Assembly: GCF_016654015.1 (NCBI RefSeq)
Contig: NZ_JAEPWM010000004.1
Location: forward strand, 62,001 to 126,000
Origin: Ramlibacter ginsenosidimutans
GTDB lineage: Bacteria; Pseudomonadota; Gammaproteobacteria; Burkholderiales; Burkholderiaceae_C
DNA length: 64,000 bases
Direction of reading: 5' to 3'
A program made the translations under genes and the position numbers. Positions 56,508 to 64,000 of this stretch are shown here, piece after piece. The notes under the pieces are model-generated. The model worked only from the letters and a program-made list of their open reading frames with translations. It had not been told where the DNA came from and made no database searches. Positions within the stretch are counted from its first letter, which is position 1. Each line of letters starts with the position of its first letter.

Positions 56508-57058
56508 GCGGCCGGGCGTCCGAGCTTGGCCGCCAGCGCCTTCAGGCCGCGGTGGATGCCGACCTTCACGGCCGACTCCGACATGCCGGTCAGCTGCGCG
56601 GTCTCGGCGACCGAGCGTCCTTCCAGCTTGACGTGCACGATCGGCAGGCGATGGCGGTCGGGCAAGGTGTCCAGCAGCCCGGCGAGGTCGCGGCGCGCGT
56701 CACCGGCTTCCTCCAGCGACGCGGCAAACACCGGGAGGTCGTCGTCCAGCGGCTCGTGCAGGTCTTCGCGTGCCGCCTTGGCGCGCAGCAGGTCGATCAT
56801 CTTGTAGCGGGCGATCGCATGCACCCAGGCGGTCAGCGGCTGCTCGGGCTGGTAGGTGTGGCGCTGGTTGTGCATCGCGAGCAGGCACTCCTGGACGAGG
56901 TCTTCCACTTCATCGGGCCAGCCGAACAGCCGGCGTCGCAGGTAGGCGCGCAGGTGCGCGCCCAGCCGGCGCAGGAAGGCGTGGTACGCCGCCGCGTCGC
57001 CGGCCTGGCCGCGCACGAACAGGCCGTGCAGTTCTGCCTCGACGTCGCTCGTGGCCAT
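56504..57058 (-). CDS. ECF sigma factor (SigF-like)
   Basis: A 184-residue extracytoplasmic-function sigma factor. Region 2 has [20 protein letters not shown] and [20 protein letters not shown]. Region 4 has [20 protein letters not shown] and [18 protein letters not shown], the helix-turn-helix that reads the -35 box. The partner NrsF gene overlaps its stop. In Caulobacter and Burkholderiales such pairs respond to oxidative or metal stress. An 89-base gap upstream probably holds its own promoter. Confidence 0.93.
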   Translation of the reverse strand: MATSDVEAELHGLFVRGQAGDAAAYHAFLRRLGAHLRAYLRRRLFGWPDEVEDLVQECLLAMHNQRHTYQPEQPLTAWVHAIARYKMIDLLRAKAAREDLHEPLDDDLPVFAASLEEAGDARRDLAGLLDTLPDRHRLPIVHVKLEGRSVAETAQLTGMSESAVKVGIHRGLKALAAKLGRPAA

Positions 57059-57147
57059 CCTTCGTGGAGTGATTCGGACGAAAGCCCGTCCCGGTTACAG
57101 CGGGCCGAAAATAAAGTCAGCCCCGGCGATGGAGCCGGTTCCGGCCC

Positions 57148-57588
57148 TCACACGCTGGCGCCGGTCCAGTCCCTCAGCGCACGCGTCACCCGGCGCGGGC
57201 CGCCTTCGACGTGTTCCACCAGGTTCAGGCGACCGTAGCGGAAGGCATCGAGCACGGCCACCATGTCGTCGCCGACGGACTGCTCCAGGCCGCGCAGGGT
57301 GGCCAGCGCGAGCGGCTTGTTGTTCCAGACGGCCGCGATGAAGGCCAGGATGTCGCGCCGGTGGCGCGGGTCGCGGCCCTCCACCCGGCGCAGCAGCCGG
57401 TCGAGGGCGGCCAGCCCCAGCTCGGTGGCCTGGTGGGCGCTGATCTCCTCGCCCAGCATGCGGGCCCGTTCGAACAGCGTGCCCTCGTGGTCGATGCGCA
57501 GGCCATCGGCGCTGCCGCAGACCAGTTGCACGCGGTCGATGCGATCCAGGTTGGCCTGGTGCCGGCGTTCGCGTTCCGACTTGCCCAT
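57148..57588 (-). CDS. Conserved hypothetical protein
   Basis: A 146-residue soluble, helical, charged protein starting MGKSERERRHQANLDRIDRV. It has no signal peptide or membrane segment. The middle (HRRDILAFIAAVWNNKPLAL and SVGDDMVAVLDAFRYGRLNL) faintly resembles a small family of unknown function seen in Comamonadaceae. I do not recognise a function. Codon usage matches the neighbours. Confidence 0.72.
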   Translation of the reverse strand: MGKSERERRHQANLDRIDRVQLVCGSADGLRIDHEGTLFERARMLGEEISAHQATELGLAALDRLLRRVEGRDPRHRRDILAFIAAVWNNKPLALATLRGLEQSVGDDMVAVLDAFRYGRLNLVEHVEGGPRRVTRALRDWTGASV

Positions 57589-57688
57589 ACGCGTCCCCTT
57601 GGCGCGGCGCCCTGCCGCTGTGCTCCTTGTACTGCAGCGCGGCCGCGGCGTTAAGGGGAAGTTCCCGGTTCGGGCCGCCCCGTCGCGC

Positions 57689-58705
57689 TCACACGACGTG
57701 CTGGGGCGCCAGGGCGCAGGCGGCGCCGGTGCTGGCCACCTCGATCTGCAGGGTGGCGTGGTGGATCGCGAAGTGCTGCGACAGCCGCTGGCAGGCGTCG
57801 TGCAGGAAGGCGTCGCCGGGGTGGCCGGCGGGGATCACCAGGTGCGCCGTCAAGGCATTCTCCGAGGTGCTCATCGCCCAGATGTGCAGGTCGTGCACCT
57901 CGGTGACGCCGGGCAAGGCGCCCAGCCAGTCGCGCACCTCGCCCGTGCGGATGCCGGCCGGCACCGCCTGCAAGGCCAGGCGCAGGGACTGGCGCAGCAG
58001 GTCCCAGGAGCTCCAGAGGATCACCGCCGACACGGCCAGCGTGAGCGCCGGGTCGAGCCAGTTCCAGCCGGTGAACATCACGGCCGCGCCGGCGATCGCG
58101 ACCGCCAGCGACACGGCCGCATCGGCCGCCATGTGCAGGTAGACGCCGCGGATGTTGAGGTCGTCGCGGCCGCCCATGAAGAGCCAGGCCGTCACGCCAT
58201 TCACGACGACGCCGGCCAGGGCCACCCAGATCACGATGACGCCGTCCACCGTGCCGGGGTGAGGCAGGCGCCGCAGCGCCTCCCAGCCGAGGGCGCCGGT
58301 CACGAGCACCAGGGCCCCGGCATTCATCAATGCGGCGAGGATGGAACTGCCGCGCAAGCCATAGGTGAATCGCTCGCTGGGCGGTCGGCGCGCCAGTCCG
58401 GCCGCGCCCCAGGCCAGCAGCAGCGCCAGCACGTCGCCGAAGTTGTGGACCGCGTCCGCGATCAGGGCGAGCGAATGCGCCAGCGCGCCGAACGTCCATT
58501 CGGCGATCACGAATCCGATGTTCAGCACGCAGCCGATCGCGAAAGCGCGGCCGAAGGAGGCGGGCGCGTGCGCGTGCGAGTGGCCCAGGCCGTGGCCATG
58601 GCCATGGCCGTGGTCATGGCCACGGCCACGGCCGTGGTCATGGCCGTGGTCATGGCCGTGGTCTTGGCCGTGTGCGTGCCCGTCGTGGTCGTGTCCTGCC
58701 GTCAT
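57689..58705 (-). CDS. Cation diffusion facilitator metal exporter (CzcD/ZitB-like)
   Basis: A 338-residue CDF transporter that exports zinc, cobalt or similar ions in exchange for protons. A histidine-glycine-aspartate-rich N-terminus of about 45 residues precedes six membrane segments. The metal sites HNFGD (segment 2) and HMAAD (segment 5) and a C-terminal cytoplasmic domain are present. Start ATG 58705 (MTAGHDHDGHAHG). The His-rich region is encoded by a near-tandem hexamer DNA repeat. The specificity is unproven. Confidence 0.94.
   Translation of the reverse strand: MTAGHDHDGHAHGQDHGHDHGHDHGRGRGHDHGHGHGHGLGHSHAHAPASFGRAFAIGCVLNIGFVIAEWTFGALAHSLALIADAVHNFGDVLALLLAWGAAGLARRPPSERFTYGLRGSSILAALMNAGALVLVTGALGWEALRRLPHPGTVDGVIVIWVALAGVVVNGVTAWLFMGGRDDLNIRGVYLHMAADAAVSLAVAIAGAAVMFTGWNWLDPALTLAVSAVILWSSWDLLRQSLRLALQAVPAGIRTGEVRDWLGALPGVTEVHDLHIWAMSTSENALTAHLVIPAGHPGDAFLHDACQRLSQHFAIHHATLQIEVASTGAACALAPQHVV
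58589..58671. repeat. Tandem hexamer repeat coding the His-rich tail
   Basis: About thirteen near-identical six-base units of the type GGCCAT/GGCCGT/GGTCAT run through the CDF gene and encode alternating His, Gly and Asp on the minus strand. Slippage at such an array can change the length in frame, by two residues per unit. Confidence 0.7.
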
Positions 58706-58789
58706 GCCGCCATTGGACACCAAGCGGGCACGTTCCCTTGCGGGCTGGCGGCGTTGCCGTCCATGAGACGAGTGGGCGACCGGGCAATG

Positions 58790-58905
58790 GAACGCAGAGT
58801 GCGCAGAGGTGACGCAGAGGACGCAGAGAAGACCTTCGCAGAGAAAACCTTGAAAGGATGTTCCTCTGCGCGCTCTGCGTCACCTTTGCGTCCTCTGCGT
58901 TCTCC
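58790..58905. repeat. CGCAGAGG-family inverted repeat, copy 5
   Basis: The left arm GAACGCAGAGTGCGCAGAGG through GACGCAGAGGACGCAGAG (58790-58828) pairs with the right arm CCTCTGCGCGCTCTGCGTCA through TTGCGTCCTCTGCGTTC (to 58905). The centre has AACCTTGAAAGG. It sits in the 465-base divergent gap 58706-59170. The remaining 265 bases downstream hold no gene or motif I can name and should contain the receiver gene's promoter. Confidence 0.85.
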
Positions 58906-59170
58906 TGCTGGAGAGCCCACCCCGGCTGCCAACGCGCGCCCCCGTCGTACCCGCTGAGCCTTCGTCCTACTGGCCCGCTGCGGCAGCGCCGGTAGAGTCC
59001 CGTCCCATGCGTCGTGCTGGTACACGTCTCCGTCGCCTGGCCGCATACGTGACGCCAGCAGGGGTGGTTGTGACGGCGCGGCGACGTCGCCCGGATTTGC
59101 GCTGCATCAAGCGGCCGTCCGGACCGCCTGCCACCATGGCACGCACTGCCGCAGGACCCGCTTCGCCTCG

Positions 59171-59569
59171 ATGAACCCGCCCTCTCCACAGCCTGCCGGG
59201 AACGCGCCGCTGGTGCTGGTCGTCGACGACCAGCCCGAGAGCGCGCGGCACGTCGCCGAAGTGCTGGAGCTGGTGGGCTACCGCACGCTGCTCGCATTCG
59301 ACGGGGAAGCCGCGGTGTCGCTGTGCCTGGAGCACCAGCCGGCGGCCGTGATCCTGGACCTGCACATGCCCGTCATGGGCGGTCTGGTGGCGTGCACGCA
59401 CATCCGCCGCCAGCCGGACGGCTCGAAGATGCGCCTGATCGCACTCACCGGTTCGACCTCCGCCGAGTCCCGCGTCGCCGCGGAACTGGCGGGCTTCGAC
59501 CATTTCCTGGCCAAGCCGCTCATGACCGCGACGCTGCTGCGCGTGCTGCCGCCCTTGCCCGGGGCCTGA
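59171..59569 (+). CDS. Single-domain response regulator
   Basis: A 132-residue CheY-like receiver with no output domain. The acidic pair is VVDDQPES, the phospho-acceptor Asp is in AVILDLHMPVMGG, the Thr is in LIALTGST and the Lys in HFLAKPL. No histidine kinase is nearby, so its partner is unknown. It ends seven bases from the convergent tupA. Confidence 0.92.
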   Translation: MNPPSPQPAGNAPLVLVVDDQPESARHVAEVLELVGYRTLLAFDGEAAVSLCLEHQPAAVILDLHMPVMGGLVACTHIRRQPDGSKMRLIALTGSTSAESRVAAELAGFDHFLAKPLMTATLLRVLPPLPGA

Positions 59570-59576
59570 GCCCGCC

Positions 59577-60389
59577 TCAGTTCTCCGTGCCGGCGTTCGG
59601 GAAGAACAGCTGCTGGCCGTTGATGCGGTAGCTCGCGATCACCTGCTGGCCGGCGGGCGAGGTGACCCAGTCGATGAACTTCTGCGCTTCCGCCACCTTC
59701 ACGTGCGGGAACTTCTGCGGGCTCACCAGCATCACGCCGTACTGGTTGAACAGGCGCTTGTCGCCCTGCACGAGGATGTCGAGGTCGCCGCGGTTCTTGA
59801 AGCTGAGCCAGGTGCCGCGGTCGGTGAGCACGTAGGCATTGCTGGACGCGCCGATGTTCAGCGCCGGTCCCATGCCGCAGCCGCATTGCTTGTAGCCGCT
59901 GCCGCGGCTGGCCAGGCCCGACTGCGCCCAGAAACGCTTTTCGGCCGCGTCGGTCCCGCTCTTGTCGCCGCGCGAGATGAAGGGCGCGTTGGCCGCCGCG
60001 ATCTTCTTCAGGGCCGCGACGATGTCGTTGCCCTTCACCCCTGCCGGATCGGACTTCGGGCCCACCAGCACGAAGTCGTTGTACATGACGGGGTAGCGGT
60101 GCGGCGCATAGCCCTCGGCGACGTACTTCTGCTCCGCCGCGCGGTCGTGCACGAACAGCACGTCCGCGTCGCCGCGCCTGGCCATGTCGATCGCCTGCCC
60201 GGTGCCGACCGCCACCACCTTCACCGTGATGCCGGTGGCTTTGGTGAACGCGGGCAGCAGGTGCGAGAACAGCCCGGACTGCTCGGTGGACGTGGTCGAT
60301 GCCATGACCATCGTGTCCTCGGCGCGGGCCGCCGTGGCAGCGGCGAATCCGAGCAGCGCGATGCAGGCGATGCGGCGGGTGAACTTCAT
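59577..60389 (-). CDS. tupA: Tungstate ABC transporter binding protein (TupA-like)
   Basis: A 270-residue periplasmic oxyanion-binding protein with signal peptide MKFTRRIACIALLGFAAATA. The TupA signature is seen in VMASTTSTEQSGLFSHLLPA, with FISRGDKSGTDAAEKRFW and NQYGVMLVSPQKFP later. TupA binds tungstate far better than molybdate. Start ATG 60389 overlaps the ATPase stop by four bases. Gene order tupB-tupC-tupA on the minus strand. Confidence 0.92.
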   Translation of the reverse strand: MKFTRRIACIALLGFAAATAARAEDTMVMASTTSTEQSGLFSHLLPAFTKATGITVKVVAVGTGQAIDMARRGDADVLFVHDRAAEQKYVAEGYAPHRYPVMYNDFVLVGPKSDPAGVKGNDIVAALKKIAAANAPFISRGDKSGTDAAEKRFWAQSGLASRGSGYKQCGCGMGPALNIGASSNAYVLTDRGTWLSFKNRGDLDILVQGDKRLFNQYGVMLVSPQKFPHVKVAEAQKFIDWVTSPAGQQVIASYRINGQQLFFPNAGTEN

Positions 60390-61084
60390 CCCAACTCTCC
60401 TCTGACGAACAACTCGGCCTCGCGCGACGTCTGTCCCAACGGGCCATCGAAAAATGCCGACTGCGAAAGGTCCGCGAGCACGCGGCCTTCCTGCAGGTAC
60501 ACGACGCGGCTGGCCAGGCGCTTCACCTGGCCCAGGTTGTGGCTGGCGAACACCAGGGTGGTGCCGCCGGCGGCGAACTCCGCCATCAGGCGTTCGACCT
60601 CGCGCTTGGCATGCGGGTCGAGAGCGGAGGTGGGCTCGTCGAGCAGCAGCACGTGCGGGTCGAGCGCCCAGGCACGGGCGAGCGCGAGCCGCTGCAGCTC
60701 GCCACCGGAGAGCGTGCGCGCATTGCGCAGCGCGCGGGCGCCGAGCTCCACGCGCTCCAGCGCACGCATCGCATCGAGCCGGGCCTGCCGCCAGGGCGTC
60801 CCGCGCAGCCACAGCCCCAGCGCCACGTTCGCCAGCGCCGAGGCCCGCAGCGCGAACGGCCGCTGGAACACCATCGCCTGGCGCATGGCGCCGTCGCGCA
60901 GCACCGTGCCGGCGCTCGGCGCCAGCAGGCCGTGCAGCACGCGCAGCAGGGAGCTCTTGCCGCTGCCATTCGGGCCGACCAGCGCGACGCGCTCGCCCGG
61001 CGCGATGCGCAGGTCCACGCCGCGCAAGGCCGCCACGGTGCCGTAGCGCAGGTCGACGCCCTTCAGCTGCACCCAGGCACTCAT
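60386..61084 (-). CDS. tupC: Tungstate ABC transporter ATPase (TupC-like)
   Basis: A 232-residue ATPase: Walker A GPNGSGKSS, signature LSGGELQRLAL, Walker B VLLLDEPTSALD and H-loop FASHNLGQV. It lacks a Mop/TOBE extension, as usual for TupC and unlike the ModC at 46189. ATG 61084 shares one base with the tupB stop. Confidence 0.92.
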   Translation of the reverse strand: MSAWVQLKGVDLRYGTVAALRGVDLRIAPGERVALVGPNGSGKSSLLRVLHGLLAPSAGTVLRDGAMRQAMVFQRPFALRASALANVALGLWLRGTPWRQARLDAMRALERVELGARALRNARTLSGGELQRLALARAWALDPHVLLLDEPTSALDPHAKREVERLMAEFAAGGTTLVFASHNLGQVKRLASRVVYLQEGRVLADLSQSAFFDGPLGQTSREAELFVRGELG

Positions 61085-61812
61085 CAGCTGGCTCCCGCCA
61101 GCACCACGCCTTCGGCGTGCGCGCCGCGCCAGCGCGAGACCAGGGAGATCGCGGCGTTGAGCGCCAGAACGACCGCGAGCAGCAGCACGCCGAGCGCGAG
61201 CGCCAGCGGCAGGTCGCCCTTGCTGGTCTCCAGCGCGATGGCGGTGGTCATCACGCGCGTGAACCCGTCGATGTTGCCGCCGACGATCATCACTGCTCCG
61301 ACCTCGGAGATGGCCCGGCCGAAGCTCGCGAGGATCACGGTGAGCAGCGCGAAGCGCTCGTCCCACGCGAGCAGCAGGCTGCGCAGCGGCCCGTGCGCGC
61401 CGAGCGAGGCCAGCTGCTCGCCGTTGGCGCGGTCGGCGTCTTCCACCACCTGGCGCGTCAGCGCGGCCGCCACCGGCAACACGAGCAGCGACTGCGCCAG
61501 CACCATGGCCTTGAACGAGAACAGCCAGCCGAGCGAGCCCAGCGGCCCGCTGCGCGAGAGCAGCAGGTAGACGACGAGACCGACCACCACTGAGGGCACG
61601 GCCAGGAAGGTGTTGAGCACCGTCAGCAGCGCGTCGCGTCCGGGGAAGCGGACCACCGCGAACCATGCCCCCAGGCCGATGCCGACGACGCACGCGATCG
61701 CGCAGGCCGTGCCGCTCACCGCGAGCGAACGCGCGACGATGGACAGCAGGACGGGATCCGCATCGAGGACGAGGCGTGCCGCCTGCCCGAGGCTCTCCTG
61801 GAACGTGTTCAT
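61084..61812 (-). CDS. tupB: Tungstate ABC transporter permease (TupB-like)
   Basis: A 242-residue permease with five to six hydrophobic segments (LLTVLNTFLAVPSVVVGLVV, SFKAMVLAQSLLVLPVAAAL). The EAA loop region GEQLASLGAHGPLRSLLLAW is followed by SFGRAISEVGAVMIVGGNID, close to TupB and similar to ModB. First gene of tupBCA; its promoter lies in the 225-base gap to the divergent regulator. Confidence 0.92.
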   Translation of the reverse strand: MNTFQESLGQAARLVLDADPVLLSIVARSLAVSGTACAIACVVGIGLGAWFAVVRFPGRDALLTVLNTFLAVPSVVVGLVVYLLLSRSGPLGSLGWLFSFKAMVLAQSLLVLPVAAALTRQVVEDADRANGEQLASLGAHGPLRSLLLAWDERFALLTVILASFGRAISEVGAVMIVGGNIDGFTRVMTTAIALETSKGDLPLALALGVLLLAVVLALNAAISLVSRWRGAHAEGVVLAGAS

Positions 61813-61914
61813 GGGGCCGCCATGCTACTGGCATCCGCGGCGGGAGACAGGCGGGGCTTGCGAGCTATGAACGCAGGTGCATAGCACCGGGCGTGCGCGG
61901 GGGTTCCGTCACAC

Positions 61915-61987
61915 GTAGGCTGGTGGTGAGCGAAGCGAACCCCAGCGCTGCGCGCATCGCTGGGGTTCCTGCGTCACCCCAGCCTAC
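61915..61987. repeat. GTAGGCTGG palindromic repeat, full copy
   Basis: Arms GTAGGCTGGTGGTGAGC and TGCGTCACCCCAGCCTAC with inner GCGAACCCCAGCG and CGCTGGGGTT form a hairpin of about 73 bases. It lies between divergent tupB and its putative regulator, so it separates their promoters. Same family as 43493-43580. Confidence 0.85.
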
Positions 61988-62037
61988 GATCCATTGCCCC
62001 TGCCCAGGTGACGCTCGCGTGCCCGCATACTCGCGTC

Positions 62038-63150
62038 ATGCGCAAGGTGGAACTCTCGTACGAATTCGGCGCGCGGCGCCAGGACGGCTGGGTCCGCAAC
62101 GCGCTGATCGACCTGCTGCATGCCGTGCAGGAACAAGGTTCCATCGCCGCGGCCGCCAGGGTGCTCGGCCTCTCCTATCGCCACGTCTGGGGCGAACTGC
62201 GGCGCTGGGAAGAACAGCTGGGGCATCCGCTGCTGCTGTGGGAGAAGGGCCAGCGCGCGCGGCTCGCGCCCTTCGGCGAAAAGCTGCTGTGGGCCGAGCG
62301 GCAGGCGCAGGCGCGGCTCGCGCCGCAGATCGAGTCCCTGCGCGCGGACCTCGAGCGCGCGTTCGCGGTGGCGTTCGACGACAAGGCCCTGGTGCTCACG
62401 CTGTTCGCGAGCCACGATGACGGCCTCTCGCTGCTCCGCGACGTCGCCGTGCAGCAGGCCCAACTGCACCTGGACGTGCATTTCCTCGGCAGCGTGGACG
62501 CGATCGCCGCGCTCAATGCGGGACGCTGCACGCTGGCCGGCTTCCACAGCTCGCAGCAGCCCGGGCTGGGCAGCTTCACGCAGCGGGCCTACCAGCCGCT
62601 GCTGCAACCGGGGCAGCACAAGCTGATCGGGTTCGCCGAGCGCAGCCAGGGCCTGATGGTGGCGCCGGGCAACCCGATGCGGCTGCACTCCCTGCGCGAC
62701 GTCGTGCGCTGGCGCGCCCGCTTCGTGAACCGGCCGGCAGGCACCGGCACCCGCCTGCTGTTCGACGAGCTGCTCGCGCGCGACGAGCTCAGCCCCGGGG
62801 AGGTCGCGGGCTACGAGCGCGAGGAGCCTTCGCATGCGGCCGTGGCGCAGGCGGTGGCCTCGGGCAGCGCGGATGCGGGCCTCGGCATCGAAGCCGCGGC
62901 GCGCGCCCGGGGGCTCGCGTTCGAGCCCCTCCTGCGCGAGCACTACTACCTGGTGTGCCTGAAGGACGCGCTCGACCAGCCGCCGGTCGCGGCGCTGCGC
63001 CGGGTGCTCCAGTCGGCGCCGTGGCAGGAGGCGCTCGCCTCCTTGCCGGGCTACGCGCCGTGGCGCTGCGGCGAGGTCCTCAGCCTGAAGGCGGAGCTGC
63101 CCTGGTGGCAGTTGCCGCCCAAGCGCAAGCTCACGGCGCGCAGGTCCTGA
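62038..63150 (+). CDS. ModE-like HTH fused to a binding-protein domain; likely Tup regulator
   Basis: A 370-residue regulator. The N-terminal winged helix resembles the ModE/LysR type (DLLHAVQEQGSIAAAARVLG, SYRHVWGELRRWEEQLGHPL). The rest (about 110-350) is a periplasmic-binding-protein fold (LTLFASHDDGLSLLRDVAVQ, VNRPAGTGTRLLFDELLARD, GSADAGLGIEAAARARGLAF) rather than Mop domains. Divergent from tupBCA, it probably senses tungstate or molybdate through this domain. Start ATG 62038. It overlaps the convergent EgtB-like gene by 20 bases. Confidence 0.88.
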   Translation: MRKVELSYEFGARRQDGWVRNALIDLLHAVQEQGSIAAAARVLGLSYRHVWGELRRWEEQLGHPLLLWEKGQRARLAPFGEKLLWAERQAQARLAPQIESLRADLERAFAVAFDDKALVLTLFASHDDGLSLLRDVAVQQAQLHLDVHFLGSVDAIAALNAGRCTLAGFHSSQQPGLGSFTQRAYQPLLQPGQHKLIGFAERSQGLMVAPGNPMRLHSLRDVVRWRARFVNRPAGTGTRLLFDELLARDELSPGEVAGYEREEPSHAAVAQAVASGSADAGLGIEAAARARGLAFEPLLREHYYLVCLKDALDQPPVAALRRVLQSAPWQEALASLPGYAPWRCGEVLSLKAELPWWQLPPKRKLTARRS

Positions 63151-64000
63151 AGCCGAAGAAGCCGTCGTCGCGCCCCGGCAGGGCCCAGGCCCGCGCGCGC
63201 ACATGGCGCAGCCGCGCACGGGTGGCGAACGAGGCGCCGCGCAGCACGCGCGCCGCGCCGAACATCGTCTCGGCATCGAGCTCCGCATGCGCCGCCCAGG
63301 CGTCCTGGCGGAAGCCCGCGAACGGCCGCAGCGTGCCGGCGGTCCATTCGCGCACCTCGCCCCAGCGCCAGCCGCGGCGCGCGGCCTGCACGGCGGCGAT
63401 CTCCCATTCGGCTTCGGTGGGCAGGCGGCGTCCGGACCAGCGCGCCCACGCATCGGCCTCCCACCAGCTCACGTGCATCGCCACCTGCGTTGCGCCCATG
63501 CGCATCGGCTTGCCGAAGAAGCCCTGCATCACCGCGCCGCTGGCGATGCCGATCTGCTCCACGTGCCGCGGGCCGCGCCGGCCCTCGCGTTGCGCCTCGG
63601 CCTGCAGCCAGTCCCAGCCGCGCGGCTGCCACAGGTCCTGCCGGTCGTAGCCGCCGTCGTCGATGAACTCGACGTACTGCGCCCAGGTGACCGGCTGGGC
63701 GTCGATCTCGAACTCCGGCACCTGCACCGCCTCGTGCCCGCGCTCGATGTCGAGGGCGAAGCTGTGGTCGTCGGGCCAGCCGAGCGTCCATTTCGTCGCG
63801 GGCAGCGCCAGCGGCGCACGCGTCGCCATCCCCGGGGGCAGCTCGAGGCCGAGCGGGATGCCCAGCGTCTGCGCGATGGTCACGAGTTCCTCGCCGCGCA
63901 AGTCCTCGTGGAACAGCGCCATGCGGAAGAAGTACAGCGCCTCGTCCTCGTCGGGCGTGCGCTCCAGCAGTTCGAGCGTGGTCTCCACCGTGTCCAGCAG
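63131..64000 (-). CDS. EgtB/SenA-type sulfoxide or selenoxide synthase, 5' partial
   Basis: The frame is open to the window edge (LLDTVETTLELLERTPDEDE), so the N-terminus is missing. The visible 289 residues hold the end of a DinB-like domain (FFRMALFHEDLRGEEL), then a formylglycine-enzyme-like domain (PVTWAQYVEFIDDGGYDRQD, RLPTEAEWEIAAVQAARRGW, RVLRGASFATRARLRHVRAR). This is the ergothioneine EgtB or selenoneine SenA architecture. The usual iron motif HX3HXE reads HEDLRGE here, with Arg in place of the second His. A GTG at 63988 could start a short version, but the domain would be cut. Specificity uncertain. Confidence 0.82.
   Translation of the reverse strand: MLDTVETTLELLERTPDEDEALYFFRMALFHEDLRGEELVTIAQTLGIPLGLELPPGMATRAPLALPATKWTLGWPDDHSFALDIERGHEAVQVPEFEIDAQPVTWAQYVEFIDDGGYDRQDLWQPRGWDWLQAEAQREGRRGPRHVEQIGIASGAVMQGFFGKPMRMGATQVAMHVSWWEADAWARWSGRRLPTEAEWEIAAVQAARRGWRWGEVREWTAGTLRPFAGFRQDAWAAHAELDAETMFGAARVLRGASFATRARLRHVRARAWALPGRDDGFFGFRTCAP

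Noticed and set aside
58365-58766. A plus-strand frame rich in Trp and Pro opposite the CDF gene
   Set aside because: It is the complement of the His-Gly hexamer repeats and has no support as a protein.

Overview
The window is GC-rich, tightly packed bacterial chromosome with ATGA/TGATG overlaps and long same-strand runs. The order tyrA - aroA/cmk fusion - rpsA - ihfB - lapA - lapB - rfaE1 - rfaD is typical of Betaproteobacteria. The fused aroA/cmk, the Mo-hydroxylase genes and the glycan genes suggest Burkholderiales, Comamonadaceae, perhaps near Ramlibacter or Variovorax. That placement is inferred from gene content only. I see no rRNA, tRNA, CRISPR array, prophage or transposase.

Layout. 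1-8740: tyrosine/aromatic synthesis (tyrA, aroA/cmk), ribosomal protein S1, IHF-beta, LPS assembly proteins LapA/LapB and two ADP-heptose genes. 8871-15902: a glycan cluster with a 932-residue glycosyltransferase-nucleotidyltransferase-methyltransferase fusion, a PIG-L deacetylase, a GT4 glycosyltransferase and a BioF2/FemAB-like acetyltransferase, facing a phosphomanno/glucomutase. 16075-24766: a secreted helix-hairpin-helix protein, a fused hydantoinase/5-oxoprolinase, a TRAP transporter split by an antisense hydrolase, and a small lipoprotein. 24776-43442: an oxidation island holding a PQQ alcohol dehydrogenase with a lanthanide-type DxD motif, its cytochrome c, a PqqU-like TonB receptor, XdhC, a PQQ-associated ABC/beta-propeller set, CO-dehydrogenase-type accessory proteins CoxG/E/D, a form II (AYRGAGR) coxSLM molybdenum hydroxylase and a GAF-Fis regulator. 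43959-47262: modE and modABC. 47391-58705: MscS channel, Kef antiporter with its quinone reductase, fused osmoprotectant transporter, ABC exporter, NrsF/ECF sigma pair, CDF metal exporter. 59171-64000: a lone receiver domain, tupABC tungstate uptake with a ModE-like regulator, and a partial EgtB/SenA-type enzyme.

How it works together. In the oxidation island the Cox accessory genes share one run with the PQQ-associated ABC genes. XdhC, a molybdenum-cofactor factor, sits behind the PQQ dehydrogenase and its PQQ receptor. An identical 16-base motif lies about 100 bases upstream of both the PQQ dehydrogenase and coxS. This suggests one regulon that oxidises an alcohol in the periplasm and its aldehyde, or a related compound, with a molybdenum enzyme, supplied by the neighbouring molybdate and tungstate transporters.

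Repeats are prominent. There are at least three families of palindromic dispersed repeats. One family has entered the coding sequences of aroA and the oxoprolinase gene in frame, and another supplies the last codons of the osmoprotectant transporter. A separate 281-base nested inverted repeat lies beside modE.
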